DNA of 64,000 bases from positions 1 through 64,000 of the forward strand of contig CAZCOH010000001.1 of assembly GCA_964500645.1 (NCBI GenBank). The letters are read 5' to 3'. The position numbers and the translations under genes are program-made. Shown here in pieces: positions 63,126 through 64,000 of the stretch (its first letter is position 1; the number at the start of each line of letters is the position of its first letter). The stretch is from CAYFIW01 sp964500645 (GTDB lineage Bacteria; Chloroflexota; Dehalococcoidia; Lucifugimonadales; UBA826). The notes below the pieces were generated by a model. That model saw nothing but the letters and a program-made list of their open reading frames with translations. It was not told the DNA's origin and ran no database searches.

Positions 63126-64000
63126 ATGAAATACGACACAATTATTATTGGAGCAGGATCAGCAGGCTCAATCCTGGCTACAAGACTATCAGAAGACCCG
63201 ACGAAGTCTGTCCTACTACTGGAATCTGGGCCCGACTATCCAGATATGGATAGCTTGCCAGACGAAGTCAAATACGGGTATGCAACAGGAACAGAAATCA
63301 CAACAAGTGACCATAATTGGCAATTTACAGCTAGAGGCACAGACGACGCGGAAATACTTGTACCAAGAGGGAAAGTTACTGGAGGATCGAGCGCAATAAA
63401 CGGGCAAATATTTCTGAGAGGCATACCAGAAGACTACGACAATTGGGAAAGTGAAGGTAATAAAGGCTGGAACTACCAAAACATGTTGCCATATTTCAAC
63501 AAAGTCGAGACAGACACAACATACCAGGACGATCCCGGAGACTTCCATGGTTCAGAAGGACCGATAATATGTCACCGATTTCCCAGAGAAGAGTGGCTAA
63601 CAGGGTCCCAGGCCTTTGAAAAAGCTTGTCTTGAAGCCGGGTTTTCGTCCTGCGAAGATGCTAACGCCCCAGGAACTACCGGAGTGGGACCTCTCCCTCT
63701 AAACAATCCGAACGGAATTAGATGGTCAACAGCAATTGGATATCTTGGTCTCTCCAGACATAGATTAAACCTCACTATCAGACCTAATGTGGATGTTAAA
63801 AAAATACTTTTTGATACCTCTAGTGGTACTCCTCGGGCCACAGGTGTAGAAGTGGTCTCCGACGAAGAAACTTTTGCAATAGAGGGTGAAGAAATAATTT
63901 TGAGTGCCGGAGCGGCAATTTCACCACAGATCCTGATGCTTAGTGGAGTGGGACCTTCAGATCATCTTGCTGAACACGGAATTGAAAGTGTAGTAAATCT
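63126..64000 (+). CDS. GMC oxidoreductase (choline dehydrogenase-like), partial
   Basis: The frame opens at ATG 63126 and stays open to the window end (291 codons visible). The FAD-binding GAGSAGS is at residues 9-15, with LLLESGPDYPD, then VPRGKVTGGSSAING and LRGIPEDYDNWESEGNKGWNY, all hallmarks of glucose-methanol-choline oxidoreductases; near residue 285 SAGAAISPQILMLSGVGP is a second family motif. It oxidises an alcohol with FAD. The catalytic His/Asn pair lies beyond the edge. It follows the enolase-superfamily gene and is probably in its operon. Confidence 0.9.
   Translation, partial: MKYDTIIIGAGSAGSILATRLSEDPTKSVLLLESGPDYPDMDSLPDEVKYGYATGTEITTSDHNWQFTARGTDDAEILVPRGKVTGGSSAINGQIFLRGIPEDYDNWESEGNKGWNYQNMLPYFNKVETDTTYQDDPGDFHGSEGPIICHRFPREEWLTGSQAFEKACLEAGFSSCEDANAPGTTGVGPLPLNNPNGIRWSTAIGYLGLSRHRLNLTIRPNVDVKKILFDTSSGTPRATGVEVVSDEETFAIEGEEIILSAGAAISPQILMLSGVGPSDHLAEHGIESVVN

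Noticed and set aside
1..64000. tRNA, rRNA, CRISPR array, intact insertion sequence or classic riboswitch
   Set aside because: No cloverleaf with a T-loop, no regular direct repeats, no transposase and no riboswitch core was seen by eye on either strand.

Overview
The window looks like a piece of chromosome from a marine SAR202-type Chloroflexota (Dehalococcoidia-like) bacterium. The reasons are an AT-rich composition, a lipoprotein with a Thr/Pro-rich linker typical of Chloroflexi, three different enolase-superfamily enzymes, and a dense set of flavin enzymes, SDRs, aldolases, hydrolases and MFS carriers of the kind described for SAR202 genomes. This assignment is inference from gene content; there is no rRNA gene to confirm it.

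Positions 1-26,600 are mostly housekeeping: ssb-rpsF, a TPP enzyme, thyX, a fumarylacetoacetase-family/phosphotriesterase-family pair, a predicted free-standing small RNA with its own -10 box and a strong terminator (about 5702-5869, minus strand), a trpA-aroH cluster with a CPBP protease and an MBL hydrolase, a TPR protein with two polyprenyl-phosphate-type glycosyltransferases, thrB-lysC, mutS2, a large RND/MMPL transporter, fmt, and an imuB-dnaE2 mutagenic repair pair. The imuB promoter carries a GAAC-N4-GTTC (LexA-type) box exactly between its -35 and -10, so this pair is probably SOS-controlled. Beside it lies a decayed fragment that resembles the N-terminal arm of an integrase.

Positions 26,600-55,200 form a catabolic stretch: enolase-superfamily sugar-acid dehydratase-like enzymes, an arylsulfatase, an amidase, HpcH/HpaI aldolases, SDRs (one without the catalytic Tyr and Lys), dienelactone hydrolase, aldo/keto reductase, D-2-hydroxyacid dehydrogenases, SMP-30 lactonase, D-aminoacylase-like amidohydrolase, small ligand-binding proteins, five MFS carriers and an EamA carrier. 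The order suggests uptake and stepwise breakdown of diverse oxidised or sulfated organic compounds, but no single substrate can be named from sequence.

Positions 55,200-64,000 hold a lipoprotein and a glycerate-type dehydrogenase, then the most striking locus: a membrane-anchored thioredoxin-like protein whose reading frame is interrupted by one UGA exactly at the first redox position (UGA-Ile-Gly-Cys), with a hairpin at the right distance to act as a bacterial SECIS. It is read here as a selenoprotein. A zinc-ribbon protein, a beta-propeller, CinA-like amidohydrolase, an OYE-family oxidoreductase, a Holliday-resolvase-related membrane protein, RNase D, a third enolase-superfamily enzyme and a GMC oxidoreductase cut by the window end follow. 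TTG start codons with good ribosome-binding sites are common. No tRNA, rRNA, CRISPR array or intact insertion sequence was found.
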